From Bacteroidales bacterium (lineage in GTDB: Bacteria; Bacteroidota; Bacteroidia; Bacteroidales; FEN-979): DNA of 64,000 nt. Under the pieces are notes generated by a model, which saw nothing but the letters and a program-made list of their open reading frames with translations, was not told the DNA's origin and made no database searches. The translations under genes were made by a program, and so were the position numbers. The stretch covers positions 1-64,000 of the forward strand of contig JALNWG010000017.1 of NCBI GenBank assembly GCA_023231005.1, given 5' to 3'. This document shows positions 17,974 through 27,474 of this stretch, piece by piece (the first letter of the stretch is position 1; each line of letters starts with the position of its first letter).

Positions 17974-18936
17974 TTACACCATTAATCCCCGTCCTGTTTT
18001 CTTGATCTTGTTTTCTGCAGTCAAATCAATCACCAGTTTATCCAAAATCCCATTTATAAAGAGTTTGCTTTTCTGGGAGCTAAATTGTTTGGAGATTTCA
18101 ATATATTCATTTAAAGTCACTTTAACGGGAATTTGAGAAAAGTACAACAATTCCGTCAAAGCCATTTTAATTAAAATAATGTCAGTTAATGCAATTCTGT
18201 CAAGTTCCCAATTCCGTGTTCTTGTATCAATTAATTGTCCCATTTCGTCACTTTGGGCAATTGTTTTCATAAACAGATCCCGAATAAATTTTCGGTCATC
18301 ATCAGGATCTGTTTCATGTTCCTTGTTGAACAAATCCATCAAGGTATCTTTTTCCCCCCAGGATTCTGGTAACAGCTTGATGGTTTTAAGTACAAAGACA
18401 GCAACAAGTTCAAAATCATCTACCCAATGGATATTTCGTTCTTCGCAAAAAAACTGAAGATCTGAAGATTTTGCAATATATTTCCTGAATAATTTTTCCA
18501 GAAAATCTTGGTCTTCACGATATGAGCTCACTTCAGAATGAATATAAGCAAGATAATCTTTACTGGCTTTAATTTTTTGGTAAGTTTTCCGGACCATGTC
18601 CTGCTCTTCAGTCCACGAGAATTTATATCGTACACATTTTTCTGCGAGGTCGGAATTTTTCTGTAACTGTAAAATCAGGCGATTGTTGATCAGCTTATGG
18701 CTGGGATTCAACTCTTCCGGAGTAGGATAGAATTTACCCTTCGATTCTTCCATCCTAAATTCATAAAAGTGCATCACCTCCAACAAAAATGAAAGCTGCA
18801 AATAATAAAGCTCATAAATTTTATCGATGCTTAGCAAAAGGTTTTTTTCTGCTATTTCAAGGCGGGATTCTCCCCCCTGAAAATACGCATACAGCGCCTG
18901 AAGAACCTTTATTCTATATTGCCTTCTGCCTAACAT
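17974..18936 (-). CDS. nusB: Transcription antitermination factor NusB (long Bacteroidota form)
   Basis: NusB acts with NusE at boxA RNA in rRNA antitermination. The 320-residue length is about twice that of the E. coli protein but normal for Bacteroidota. The NusB core is split: MLGRRQYRIKVLQALYAY at the start, and the C-terminal helices (ELDRIALTDIILIKMALTEL, then KVTLNEYIEISKQFSS and INGILDKL). The middle is a lineage-specific helical insertion. It lies 66 bases upstream of porQ on the same strand. Confidence 0.93.
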   Translation of the reverse strand: MLGRRQYRIKVLQALYAYFQGGESRLEIAEKNLLLSIDKIYELYYLQLSFLLEVMHFYEFRMEESKGKFYPTPEELNPSHKLINNRLILQLQKNSDLAEKCVRYKFSWTEEQDMVRKTYQKIKASKDYLAYIHSEVSSYREDQDFLEKLFRKYIAKSSDLQFFCEERNIHWVDDFELVAVFVLKTIKLLPESWGEKDTLMDLFNKEHETDPDDDRKFIRDLFMKTIAQSDEMGQLIDTRTRNWELDRIALTDIILIKMALTELLYFSQIPVKVTLNEYIEISKQFSSQKSKLFINGILDKLVIDLTAENKIKKTGRGLMV

Positions 18937-19008
18937 AACCAGGGTATAAAAAAGAACATGTTTAAAGAACGTAAATTCGTTGCAAAGCTAATGAATAAAG
19001 AAATAAAA

Positions 19009-19038
19009 TTTGGTTTTCAAATAATATTTTTATTTTTG
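19009..19038 (+). promoter_or_regulatory. Predicted promoter for the DUF3276 gene
   Basis: A -33 box TTTG (19009-19012) and a -7 box TATTTTTG (19031-19038) are separated by 18 bases, close to the Bacteroidota consensus. The ATG at 19089 leaves a leader of about 45 bases. Confidence 0.65.
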
Positions 19039-19088
19039 CGTTCAAGGAATATATGATGTCGAACTACTAATTAAAACAAAACTGCACA

Positions 19089-19463
19089 ATGGAAGTTCTT
19101 GAAAATAAAGAAAGGGATCGGGGAGAAATCTTTTCACGCGCTGTGCGGGCTGGTAAAAGAACATATTTCTTTGATGTGAAAGCTACTGTGGGAGAAGAGC
19201 AATACTTAACGATCACAGAAAGCAAGAGACGGTTTAACAATGAACAGGGAAAGTTTTTCTATGAGAAACATAAATTATTTCTGTATAAGGAAGATTTTGA
19301 AAAATTCCAGAAAGGCCTAAGCGATGTATTCGAGTTCATCCGCACTGGAAATGCCCCTGCTCTCACAGAAGACGAGATGGACGTTACTCAAGATATTGAC
19401 AATTTGAAAATGGCACCCAAGAATATTGAATTCGAAGATTTGTCATCTGAGACAGATAAATAG
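19089..19463 (+). CDS. DUF3276 (PUR-alpha-like) nucleic-acid-binding protein
   Basis: This 124-residue protein starts with a short charged segment followed by the PUR repeat (IFSRAVRAGKRTYFFDVKAT, then YLTITESKRRF and KLFLYKEDFEKFQKGL). Proteins of this family are small, abundant and near-universal in Bacteroidota. The related Borrelia protein binds DNA and RNA. The tail is acidic. It is monocistronic, with its own promoter and terminator. Confidence 0.88.
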   Translation: MEVLENKERDRGEIFSRAVRAGKRTYFFDVKATVGEEQYLTITESKRRFNNEQGKFFYEKHKLFLYKEDFEKFQKGLSDVFEFIRTGNAPALTEDEMDVTQDIDNLKMAPKNIEFEDLSSETDK

Positions 19464-19490
19464 GTATTCCCATTTTGTAAATTCTCTTTT

Positions 19491-19522
19491 AAGCTGTCGA
19501 TCTGGCAGCTTATTTGTTTTTA
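19491..19522 (+). terminator. Terminator after the DUF3276 gene
   Basis: AAGCTG (19491-19496) pairs with CAGCTT (19506-19511) around a 9-base loop and is followed by a T-rich stretch. It separates the DUF3276 gene from parA. Confidence 0.7.
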
Positions 19523-19561
19523 AAACTTTTCAACATTCTTTCACAGGTCACTATTTCGGAG

Positions 19562-19569
19562 TATTTTTG
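19562..19569 (+). promoter_or_regulatory. Predicted -7 element (TATTTTTG) for parA
   Basis: TATTTTTG matches TAnnTTTG and lies 21 bases before the parA ATG. A TTTC resembling a -33 box is about 19 bases upstream. The leader would be about 14 bases. Confidence 0.55.
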
Positions 19570-19590
19570 TGAATTTGTATAATATACCAA

Positions 19591-20394
19591 ATGGGGAAAG
19601 TAATAGCTATTGCAAATCAAAAAGGTGGAGTTGGAAAAACCACATCAGCCATCAACCTTGCCGCCGGATTAGCAGTTTTGGAACACAAGACATTGATCAT
19701 TGATGCAGACCCTCAGGCGAATGCAACATCGGGTGTTGGATTTGATCCTCGGAATATCAAAACAAGCATTTATGAGTGTATTATTGATGATGTTGAGCCA
19801 AAAAATATCATATTAAACACTGCCACTCCATTTCTCGATTTACTCCCAGCCCATATTGATCTTGTCGGAGCAGAAATAGAAATGATTAACCTTCCCAACC
19901 GGGAAAAAATGATGCGGAAAGTAATTGCCAGGATCCGAGATGACTATGATTTTATTATCATTGATTGTTCTCCTTCCCTTGGATTGATTACTGTAAATTC
20001 ACTTACCGCTGCCGATTCTGTAATTATTCCAGTACAATGTGAATATTTTGCTTTGGAAGGTCTGGGCAAATTGCTTAATACTATTAAAATTGTACAAACC
20101 CGCCTTAATCCTTCCTTAGATATCGAGGGAATTTTATTAACCATGTTTGATAACAGGTTGAATTTAGCAAAACAGGTGGTAGAAGAAGTTAAAACTCATT
20201 TCCAGCAAATGGTGTTTCGCACAATTATCAATAGAAACACCAAATTGGGAGAAGCGCCAAGTTTTGGAAGGACAATTATGATGCACGATATTAACAGCAT
20301 GGGCGCTATAAATTATTTAAACCTGGCCAGGGAAATTCTTCAGAGAAATGATCTCACCCAGTTAACTAACGCTGAAAAAGAAATCAATGTCTGA
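19591..20394 (+). CDS. parA: Chromosome partitioning ATPase ParA (Soj)
   Basis: This is a Walker-type partition ATPase of 267 residues. The deviant P-loop KGGVGKTT is at 11-18, the second Lys motif region is DADPQANAT, and the switch region is DYDFIIIDCSPSLGL. It binds DNA cooperatively and moves ParB-parS complexes during chromosome segregation. Its last 8 bases overlap parB. No parS palindrome was noticed in this window. Confidence 0.96.
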   Translation: MGKVIAIANQKGGVGKTTSAINLAAGLAVLEHKTLIIDADPQANATSGVGFDPRNIKTSIYECIIDDVEPKNIILNTATPFLDLLPAHIDLVGAEIEMINLPNREKMMRKVIARIRDDYDFIIIDCSPSLGLITVNSLTAADSVIIPVQCEYFALEGLGKLLNTIKIVQTRLNPSLDIEGILLTMFDNRLNLAKQVVEEVKTHFQQMVFRTIINRNTKLGEAPSFGRTIMMHDINSMGAINYLNLAREILQRNDLTQLTNAEKEINV

Positions 20395-21283
20395 ATTGTA
20401 CGGTAAAAAGAAAGCCTTAGGAAGAGGCTTGAGTGCACTTCTGGAGAACAACGAGACCGATACCAATGCAGGTCAAATTTCTTCTGAATTCAGAACAGGA
20501 TCTATTTCTTCGATCCGAATTAGCCAGATACAGCCAAATCCCTTTCAACCGAGGGCTCATTTTAATGAGACAGAACTTGCCGAATTAGCTATTTCTATTC
20601 AACAACATGGAATAATCCAACCACTAACCATACGAAAAATTGAGCATGACCAATACCAGCTCATTTCGGGAGAACGTCGTCTGAAAGCCTGTATCATTGC
20701 TGGATTATCGGAAGTTCCAGCTTATGTACGTATAGCCAATGATGAGCAAATGCTCGAAATGGCACTGGTTGAAAATATTCAGCGGCAAGATCTGAATCCT
20801 CTGGAGATCGCGATTAGCTTTCAACGACTGCTGGAAGAATGTAAAATAAAGCAGGAGGAACTAAGTCAGAAAGTCGGAAAAGACCGATCTACCATCTCAA
20901 ACTATATCCGTCTGCTAAAACTTCCTATGGAAATTCAGGTAGCCATACGCGACCAGTTGATCACCATGGGTCATGCACGTGCCATCATCAACTTGCCAGA
21001 TGAAAAAACACAATTGTTTATACTTCAATCAATTTTAGAAAAAAAACTATCAGTCAGACAAGTTGAAGAGGCTGCCCGTCAAATTATCCAGGGAAAAAAA
21101 TCCTGGAATCTTAATCCGCCAACCGCACTATCTCCTAAAGCAGAAAAGTTTCAGGCTGCTCTTAATGCTCGTTTCCATTCAAAAGTTCACCTAAAAGTCT
21201 CCCCTACCGGATCAGGAACCATAACCATTATATTTAAATCGGAAGATGAATTGGACAGGATCATTTCCAAATTTGACTCCTAA
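20387..21283 (+). CDS. parB: Chromosome partitioning protein ParB (Spo0J)
   Basis: ParB is a CTPase clamp that loads at parS. The 298 residues show the N-terminal ParA-activating stretch (KKALGRGLSALL), the CTP-binding motifs (IQPNPFQPR and GERRLKAC), ENIQRQDLNPLE, and the helix-turn-helix LSQKVGKDRSTISNYIRLLKL. It overlaps parA by 8 bases and is followed directly by the DUF5683 gene, the next ATG starting on the base after its stop. Confidence 0.96.
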   Translation: MSELYGKKKALGRGLSALLENNETDTNAGQISSEFRTGSISSIRISQIQPNPFQPRAHFNETELAELAISIQQHGIIQPLTIRKIEHDQYQLISGERRLKACIIAGLSEVPAYVRIANDEQMLEMALVENIQRQDLNPLEIAISFQRLLEECKIKQEELSQKVGKDRSTISNYIRLLKLPMEIQVAIRDQLITMGHARAIINLPDEKTQLFILQSILEKKLSVRQVEEAARQIIQGKKSWNLNPPTALSPKAEKFQAALNARFHSKVHLKVSPTGSGTITIIFKSEDELDRIISKFDS

Positions 21284-21856
21284 ATGAAGCAACCTCTTTT
21301 TTTTGGATTTGTGATTGTGTTTTTGACAATTTTTACGGTTGATGCTTATTCGCAAAAGGAATCTATTAAACCAGAAACACCTGATTCAATTCTCGAAAAA
21401 CAACACTCCCCAACTAAAGCGACAATTATGTCAGCCTGCCTCCCAGGATTAGGCCAGATATATAACAAAAAGGTCTGGAAAGTTCCAATCATTTATGCGG
21501 GTTTTGGCGTTATGGCCTATTTTATTTACACCAATGCAGATGAATATTTAAATTATAAATGTGCCTTTATCGAATCATCTTATGGTAATATGAACGGATC
21601 GTATGGTTATCTTGTGCAAAAATACACGAAGGATGAACTGTTGTCTGCCCGTGAATACTATCGTAGAAATCTAGAAATAAGCTGCTTGATCTCTGCGGTA
21701 TGGTATGCATTGAATATTCTGGATGCAACCGTTGATGCTCACCTATTCACCTATAATATTAGTGATAATCTTACACTAAAAATCGAACCTTCTTTTCAGG
21801 CAACCGGATTCAGTCCGAAACCAGCATCCGGACTAAGTTTCTCATTACATTTTTAA
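21284..21856 (+). CDS. DUF5683 domain protein, membrane-associated
   Basis: This 190-residue protein has a signal peptide, then a segment KATIMSACLPGLGQIYNKK and a hydrophobic helix (VPIIYAGFGVMAYFIY), the hallmark of DUF5683. A second hydrophobic stretch (CLISAVWYALNILDATVDAHL) follows. In Bacteroidota this gene is usually next to parB and dapB, as here. Its function is unknown. Confidence 0.85.
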   Translation: MKQPLFFGFVIVFLTIFTVDAYSQKESIKPETPDSILEKQHSPTKATIMSACLPGLGQIYNKKVWKVPIIYAGFGVMAYFIYTNADEYLNYKCAFIESSYGNMNGSYGYLVQKYTKDELLSAREYYRRNLEISCLISAVWYALNILDATVDAHLFTYNISDNLTLKIEPSFQATGFSPKPASGLSFSLHF

Positions 21857-21867
21857 TATTTATTGTT

Positions 21868-22605
21868 ATGAAGATCGCTATATTGGGATATGGAAAAATG
21901 GGCCAGGAAATTGAAAATCTTGCAATTAAAAGAGGTCATGAAATTGTTATAACAATTAACAATCTTGAAGATTGGGATACCTCAGAGAAAAAATTGATTG
22001 AAGCTGATCTTGCCATTGATTTTTCAACACCCGGAAGCATTGTTGACAACATCTATCGATGTTTCAATTACCATCTCCCGATTGTCATCGGGACTACTGG
22101 CTGGTTTGATGATCTGGAAAAAGTTCGAGAAGATTGTCTTAAAAACAAACAAAGTATTTTTTTTTCACCCAATTTTAGTATTGGAGTTAATCTGTTTTTC
22201 GAATTAAACCGGTTGCTTGCCCGACTGATGTCAAAATGGGAAAATTATGAAATTTCTATCGAAGAAACCCATCACATACACAAACAGGATGCACCAAGTG
22301 GAACTGCGATCGTGTTAGCAAACGACATTATTCAATATATTGAACGAAAAGACAAATGGGTAAATGATGATGTCTCCAACCCGGAAGAAGTTGGCATAAA
22401 ATCATTCCGCACCGATAATGTTCCTGGAACTCACGTTGTCAGGTACGAATCAGAAGATGATAGCATTGAGATTGTACATACAGCGAAAAGCCGTCGTGGC
22501 TTTGCTTTTGGAGCTATTCTGGCAGCAGAATGGTTAGCGGGTAAAACTGGTTTTTTTGAAATGAAAGATATGCTCGTTTCCCAAATTATCCAGAATCAGG
22601 AATAA
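21868..22605 (+). CDS. dapB: 4-hydroxy-tetrahydrodipicolinate reductase
   Basis: DapB reduces the dihydrodipicolinate precursor in the diaminopimelate/lysine pathway. The nucleotide-binding motif GYGKMGQ is at residues 7-13. The substrate site is EETHHIHKQDAPSGTA, with the catalytic His pair and the K..SGTA motif. The 245-residue length is typical. Confidence 0.96.
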   Translation: MKIAILGYGKMGQEIENLAIKRGHEIVITINNLEDWDTSEKKLIEADLAIDFSTPGSIVDNIYRCFNYHLPIVIGTTGWFDDLEKVREDCLKNKQSIFFSPNFSIGVNLFFELNRLLARLMSKWENYEISIEETHHIHKQDAPSGTAIVLANDIIQYIERKDKWVNDDVSNPEEVGIKSFRTDNVPGTHVVRYESEDDSIEIVHTAKSRRGFAFGAILAAEWLAGKTGFFEMKDMLVSQIIQNQE

Positions 22606-22652
22606 GAAAATCCAATATTTATCGTTCACTAATCAATATTAATTTTCCTCCC

Positions 22653-24164
22653 ATGAATTTATATATGATTTTAACTGTATTAACATTTCTTCTTGCCATT
22701 ATTGGCTTATGGGGAATTTTTTTCAAAGCAGGTGAACCAGGATGGAAGGTACTTATACCATTTTACAACTTCTATATTTGGTTAAAAATTATCAGGAAAC
22801 CACTCTGGTGGTATATTTTTCTGCTCATTCCTTTCATCAATGTTTTTGTGATCCTTTTAATGGTTGTAGAAATCCTGAAATGCTTTAAAAAATACGGATT
22901 AATCCAACAAGCCGTCGGCGTTTTGTTTCCTTTTATATATCTACCCTATTTAGCTTTTTCAGCAAAAGAAAAATATTATGATCCGAACAAGACTCCCCCT
23001 GTCAAGAAAAGTGCCACCAGAGAATGGGTTGATGCAATTATTTTTGCAGTTATCGCTGCCAGCATCATCCGGATTTTTCTCATCGAAGCTTATACCATTC
23101 CAACCTCCTCCATGGAAAAAACACTTCTGGTTGGAGATTATCTTTTTGTAAGTAAAATCAGTTTTGGCCCCAAAGTTCCCAATACCCCAATTTCATTCCC
23201 GTTTGTCCATCACACGCTACCACTTACAGAAAACACCAAATCTTATGTTGAATGGATCAAATTGCCATATTATCGATTCCCGGGTTTTTCTGATGTTAAA
23301 AACATGGATGTAGTTGTTTTTAATTATCCCGACGGAGACACACTTTCTTCAAAATTACAAAGTAATATGAGCTATTATTATTTAGTCAGAAAATTTGGCC
23401 GGGAAGCTGTTTGGAACAATAAAGAATATTTTGGTGACATTATTTCCCGACCGGTTGATAAACGGGAAAACTTTATCAAACGGTGTATCGGTATCCCAGG
23501 AGACACTATAAAAATTATTGATCGCAAAGTATTTATCAATGGAAAAGAAGAAAAAAACCCAGGAAACAGACAATTCAAATATCTTGTCAAGACCAATGGG
23601 AATCCGATCAATGAAAAAAACTTTGAAAAACTCGACATTACTGAACCTCCGACCAATTATTTAGATGCTTACGAGTTGACATTATCTGAACCAGCCATTG
23701 AGAAACTGAAACAGTACAATAACGTAGTGGGTATTGAACCTATTATTGCCCCAAGAAATACCTGGGACTCGAATCTGTTTCCATTTGATTCAACTTTCGT
23801 CTGGAATGTAGATAATTATGGTCCCATCTGGATTCCTAAAAAAGGTGTTACTGTCGCTCTTACCATAGGAAATCTTCCACTTTACGAACGCATCATCAAG
23901 GTTTTCGAGGGGAATAAACTGGAAATCCTTGGTGGAAAAATATTTATCAATGGCAAAGAATCACGCGCCTACACATTTAAACAAAACTACTACTGGATGA
24001 TGGGTGATAACCGTCATAATTCAATGGATTCAAGGTATTGGGGATTCGTTCCGGAAGATCATATTGTTGGAAAAGCAGTTTTTGTTTGGCTTTCACTCAA
24101 GCCCAATAAATCCATTCTGGAAGGAAAAATCCGTTGGAATAAATTGATGCGAATTGTAAAATAA
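22653..24164 (+). CDS. lepB: Signal peptidase I with N-terminal multi-membrane extension
   Basis: This membrane protease removes Sec signal peptides. The catalytic Ser153 is in PTSSMEKTLLVGD and the catalytic Lys276 in NFIKRCIGIPGD. The C-terminal box MMGDNRHNSMDSRYWG lies around 450-465. Residues 1-105 add three or four membrane helices (DUF5684-like), and about 150 residues separate the Lys box from the C-terminal box. Both features, and the 503-residue length, are usual for Bacteroidota. Confidence 0.95.
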   Translation: MNLYMILTVLTFLLAIIGLWGIFFKAGEPGWKVLIPFYNFYIWLKIIRKPLWWYIFLLIPFINVFVILLMVVEILKCFKKYGLIQQAVGVLFPFIYLPYLAFSAKEKYYDPNKTPPVKKSATREWVDAIIFAVIAASIIRIFLIEAYTIPTSSMEKTLLVGDYLFVSKISFGPKVPNTPISFPFVHHTLPLTENTKSYVEWIKLPYYRFPGFSDVKNMDVVVFNYPDGDTLSSKLQSNMSYYYLVRKFGREAVWNNKEYFGDIISRPVDKRENFIKRCIGIPGDTIKIIDRKVFINGKEEKNPGNRQFKYLVKTNGNPINEKNFEKLDITEPPTNYLDAYELTLSEPAIEKLKQYNNVVGIEPIIAPRNTWDSNLFPFDSTFVWNVDNYGPIWIPKKGVTVALTIGNLPLYERIIKVFEGNKLEILGGKIFINGKESRAYTFKQNYYWMMGDNRHNSMDSRYWGFVPEDHIVGKAVFVWLSLKPNKSILEGKIRWNKLMRIVK

Positions 24165-24165
24165 C

Positions 24166-24173
24166 TAATTTTG
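24166..24173 (+). promoter_or_regulatory. Predicted -7 element (TAATTTTG) for the DUF4412 gene
   Basis: TAATTTTG follows the lepB stop and fits TAnnTTTG. It would give a leader of about 50 bases before the ATG at 24232. No convincing -33 box was found. Confidence 0.35.
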
Positions 24174-24231
24174 TCACTGGACATAGCGAATTCCAATCTT
24201 ATCAGTGCAAATAAACTTTAAACCAATCATT

Positions 24232-24915
24232 ATGAAAAAAGTACTCTTTATCCTGACCGTATTTGCGTGTTACATATTAGTTTCCCCAATATCCCTTTCG
24301 GCCGGGAAACCGTTTGAAGGCGTTATCACCTTTAAAATCACTTATCCCGACAGTAAATTCTCTGAAAGCCAACTAGCTATGTTTCCAAAAGTCCTTACCG
24401 TGTCTATCAAGGGAACCAAAGCAAGAACCGAAATACAGATGAACGGGATGAATACAGTTGAAATTACTGATTATACTTCAAAGACAAAAGTTGCGCTCCT
24501 CAACATGATGGGTCAAAAGTATGCCCTTAAACAAACAAATGCCGATATCGAAAAAGAGATGTCAGAGGGAGGAATACCCAAGGTTGAGTTATTTGGTGAG
24601 ACCAAAATAATTGCTGGTTATACTTGTAAAAAAGCTGTTGTAACCGTCAATGATGATGGCGTTAAAAGCACTTTCGAAGCTTTTTATTCTCCTGAACTTG
24701 GAAACAAACTGGCCAACTTTGATAGCCCTGTATACAAAGATATTGATGGTGTACTGTTGGAGTTTCTCCTTAAAAACCACAATGTAAACATGAAGTTCAC
24801 AGCCATATCTATTGAGAAAAAGAATCTTTCTGCTAAAGAGTTTGAAATTCCTTCCGATTATGTTCTTACGACACAGGAAGAGCTCAAAAGTAAATTTGGT
24901 GGCGGAGGAGAGTAA
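24232..24915 (+). CDS. DUF4412-like exported protein
   Basis: This 227-residue protein starts at the ATG at 24232, which opens a signal peptide (KKVLFILTVFACYILVSPI). An in-frame GTG at 24205 would only add a nonsensical prefix. The body has a FEGVITFKITYPD strand and a GETKIIAGYTCKKAVVTV segment, the DUF4412/GLPGTI pattern of periplasmic Bacteroidota proteins. It ends in Gly-Gly-Gly-Gly-Glu. Role unknown; the fold may resemble LolA-type lipid carriers, which is inference. Confidence 0.7.
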   Translation: MKKVLFILTVFACYILVSPISLSAGKPFEGVITFKITYPDSKFSESQLAMFPKVLTVSIKGTKARTEIQMNGMNTVEITDYTSKTKVALLNMMGQKYALKQTNADIEKEMSEGGIPKVELFGETKIIAGYTCKKAVVTVNDDGVKSTFEAFYSPELGNKLANFDSPVYKDIDGVLLEFLLKNHNVNMKFTAISIEKKNLSAKEFEIPSDYVLTTQEELKSKFGGGGE

Positions 24916-24920
24916 ATCTC

Positions 24921-27434
24921 ATGGTGAAACAAAGCAACCAGTTTAGGACCAATACCTTCAAGGAGGAGAATCAACCGGCACCCAGCCTCGACGAACCATT
25001 ACCCATTGAGGAGAATAACACGAAAAAGCCGGAAGGACGGAAGAAAAAAACCGTCAAGGAAAAGAAACAGACGCTTCCAAAGCAACCAAAAGTACTCACG
25101 GAAGCTGAAATTGCTCGTCATGAAAAGCGATTTCGTGTTCTTGGACTTTTTTTTCTCCTATTGTCCATTTATTTACTACTCTCTTTTACTTCCTATATAA
25201 TAAACTGGAAACACGATTACGATTTCCCTGATTCTGTTTTTAAGCATTTCACCATAGATGGATTTTTCGACACCACGGTTGTCCTTGATAATTGGATGGG
25301 GAAGTTCGGTGCGTTAACAGGATATTTATTTATTTCGAAATGGTTTGGGATTTCTTCCTTCTTTTTCGTCATCATTTTATTTAATACCGGGATTAAACAG
25401 TTTTTTCATTTCACCCTGCTTCCTTTATGGGCAACCGTTGAGTATTGTTTTTTTGGCATTTTATGGACTCCGGTATTACTCGGTATGGTTGTTCCTGGGA
25501 ATGATTTGTTGAGCGGTGTATATGGATTTCAGATGAATATTTGGTTGGTAGGATTTTTGGGCGCTTCTGGTCTGGCCATGTTACTTGGTTTTTCTTTCTT
25601 AAGTTTTTTTATTCTGGCCTTTAATATCCCTTTTCGTTGGCTTAAAAAAAACTCACCAGTTGAAATTCCCTTGGAGCAAAACCATGAACCTACTGATATT
25701 TCCCCTGACAATCTCCAGGGAAAACCAGAACCTGAACCAGCTGAAACGTATCCATCCAACTTAATGAAAACTGAAGAAATTCCTGCTGCAACTCAGGTTG
25801 AGTTTGACATCCCTGATCCCCAAAAAACGGATTCTGACAACGCTCCCGGTATTGAACTTCAAATAGAGAACCCTGTTGAGGAAGTATCTGGAAATGGAAA
25901 AATTGAGCATCAAACCCTTGAAACAAGATATGATCCAACTCTAGATTTATCAAGTTATAAATTTCCACCACTTGACTTGTTGAAAGAATATGGAGGAGAC
26001 GCTGTTAATGTTAGAAAAGAAGAGCTTGAAACCAATAAGGATAAAATTGTACAGACCCTTTCAAATTACGACATCCGGATACAGAAAATAAAGGCAACGA
26101 TTGGCCCAGCTGTTACATTATATGAAATCGTTCCTGAACCTGGTGTAAGAATATCTCGGATAAAAAATCTCGAAGATGATATCGCCCTTAGTCTTGCTGC
26201 GATGGGGATCCGGATTATTGCACCAATCCCTGGAAAAGGAACGATCGGAATTGAAGTACCGAATCAAAATCCGGAAATCGTCTCTATTAAATCACTTTTA
26301 GCCACAGATAAATTTAAGACGACCTCTTTTGAACTCCCTATTGTTCTAGGAAAAACTATTTCCAACGAAACTTTTATTGCGGATCTTGCCAAAATGCCCC
26401 ATTTGCTGATGGCTGGCGCTACCGGACAAGGAAAATCTGTGGGTTTGAATACCATCATTACATCCTTGTTGTATAAAAGACATCCTTCACAGGTCAAATT
26501 TGTTATGATCGATCCCAAAAAGGTCGAACTCACCCTTTACTCGAAAATAGAAAGGCATTTCCTTGCCAAACTTCCGGATTCGGAAGAAGCTATTATTACC
26601 GATACAAAAAAAGTGATTCGCACCCTGAATTCACTTAATATTGAAATGGACAGCCGATATGATCTGTTAAGAGATGCCCAGGTAAGAAATATTAAAGAAT
26701 ACAACGAAAAATTTTTCACCAGGAAATTGAACCCAAATGAGGGACACCATTTTCTGCCTTATATTGTTCTTGTTATCGATGAATTTGCAGATCTGATCAT
26801 GACTGCAGGCAGGGAAATTGAAACACCGCTTACACGCCTCGCACAGTTGGCAAGAGCTACAGGAATCCATCTGATTATAGCCACCCAACGCCCTTCCGTC
26901 AATATTATTACCGGTACGATCAAAGCCAATTTCCCTGCCAGAATTGCTTTTCGGGTCATCTCAAAAATCGATTCCCGTACAATCCTCGATTCTTCTGGCG
27001 CAGATCAACTGATTGGCCGTGGAGATATGCTCCTTTCAACAGGGAGTGACCTGATCCGATTGCAATGTGCCTTTGTTGACACCCCTGAAATTGATAAAGT
27101 TACAGAATTCATCGGCAGTCAGAGAGGCTATCCCGAAGCTTATCCGCTTCCGGAATATTATGATGAAGAAGGGGGATCTTCCAAAGAATTTAATCCTGAA
27201 GACAGAGATGAATTTTTTGCGGAAGCTGCCCGCATGGTTGTAGAACATCAACACGGTTCTACCTCCTTGTTACAGCGGAAACTTAAACTTGGATATAACC
27301 GGGCTGGGAGATTGATTGATCAACTGGAAAGTGCTGGAATCGTTGGCCCTTTTGAAGGGAGCAAAGCCCGCGAGGTACGTTTCAAAGATATGAATGCGCT
27401 TGAAGAACATTTAAAAATGCTTGGACAAGATTGA
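24921..27434 (+). CDS. ftsK: DNA translocase FtsK/SpoIIIE
   Basis: FtsK is the septal DNA pump that clears chromosomes during division. Its 837 residues comprise a short charged start, four membrane helices (about 70-245), an acidic Pro/Glu-rich linker (about 255-330), then the alpha and beta motor domains. Walker A is GATGQGKSVGLN and Walker B is IVLVIDEFADLIM. The C-terminal gamma winged helix (TSLLQRKLKLGYNRAGRLI) reads KOPS-like sites. Confidence 0.97.
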   Translation: MVKQSNQFRTNTFKEENQPAPSLDEPLPIEENNTKKPEGRKKKTVKEKKQTLPKQPKVLTEAEIARHEKRFRVLGLFFLLLSIYLLLSFTSYIINWKHDYDFPDSVFKHFTIDGFFDTTVVLDNWMGKFGALTGYLFISKWFGISSFFFVIILFNTGIKQFFHFTLLPLWATVEYCFFGILWTPVLLGMVVPGNDLLSGVYGFQMNIWLVGFLGASGLAMLLGFSFLSFFILAFNIPFRWLKKNSPVEIPLEQNHEPTDISPDNLQGKPEPEPAETYPSNLMKTEEIPAATQVEFDIPDPQKTDSDNAPGIELQIENPVEEVSGNGKIEHQTLETRYDPTLDLSSYKFPPLDLLKEYGGDAVNVRKEELETNKDKIVQTLSNYDIRIQKIKATIGPAVTLYEIVPEPGVRISRIKNLEDDIALSLAAMGIRIIAPIPGKGTIGIEVPNQNPEIVSIKSLLATDKFKTTSFELPIVLGKTISNETFIADLAKMPHLLMAGATGQGKSVGLNTIITSLLYKRHPSQVKFVMIDPKKVELTLYSKIERHFLAKLPDSEEAIITDTKKVIRTLNSLNIEMDSRYDLLRDAQVRNIKEYNEKFFTRKLNPNEGHHFLPYIVLVIDEFADLIMTAGREIETPLTRLAQLARATGIHLIIATQRPSVNIITGTIKANFPARIAFRVISKIDSRTILDSSGADQLIGRGDMLLSTGSDLIRLQCAFVDTPEIDKVTEFIGSQRGYPEAYPLPEYYDEEGGSSKEFNPEDRDEFFAEAARMVVEHQHGSTSLLQRKLKLGYNRAGRLIDQLESAGIVGPFEGSKAREVRFKDMNALEEHLKMLGQD

Positions 27435-27474
27435 AACAACTGAATCAATGGTTTTAAATAAAAGTCAAAACACT

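Noticed and set aside
19591..21283. Plasmid-type partition system or mobile element
   Set aside because: parA-parB lie with dapB, lepB and ftsK in a usual chromosomal setting, with no transposase or integrase nearby.
22653..24164. Signal peptidase I with an abnormal insertion
   Set aside because: The N-terminal membrane extension and long middle region are common to Bacteroidota signal peptidases.
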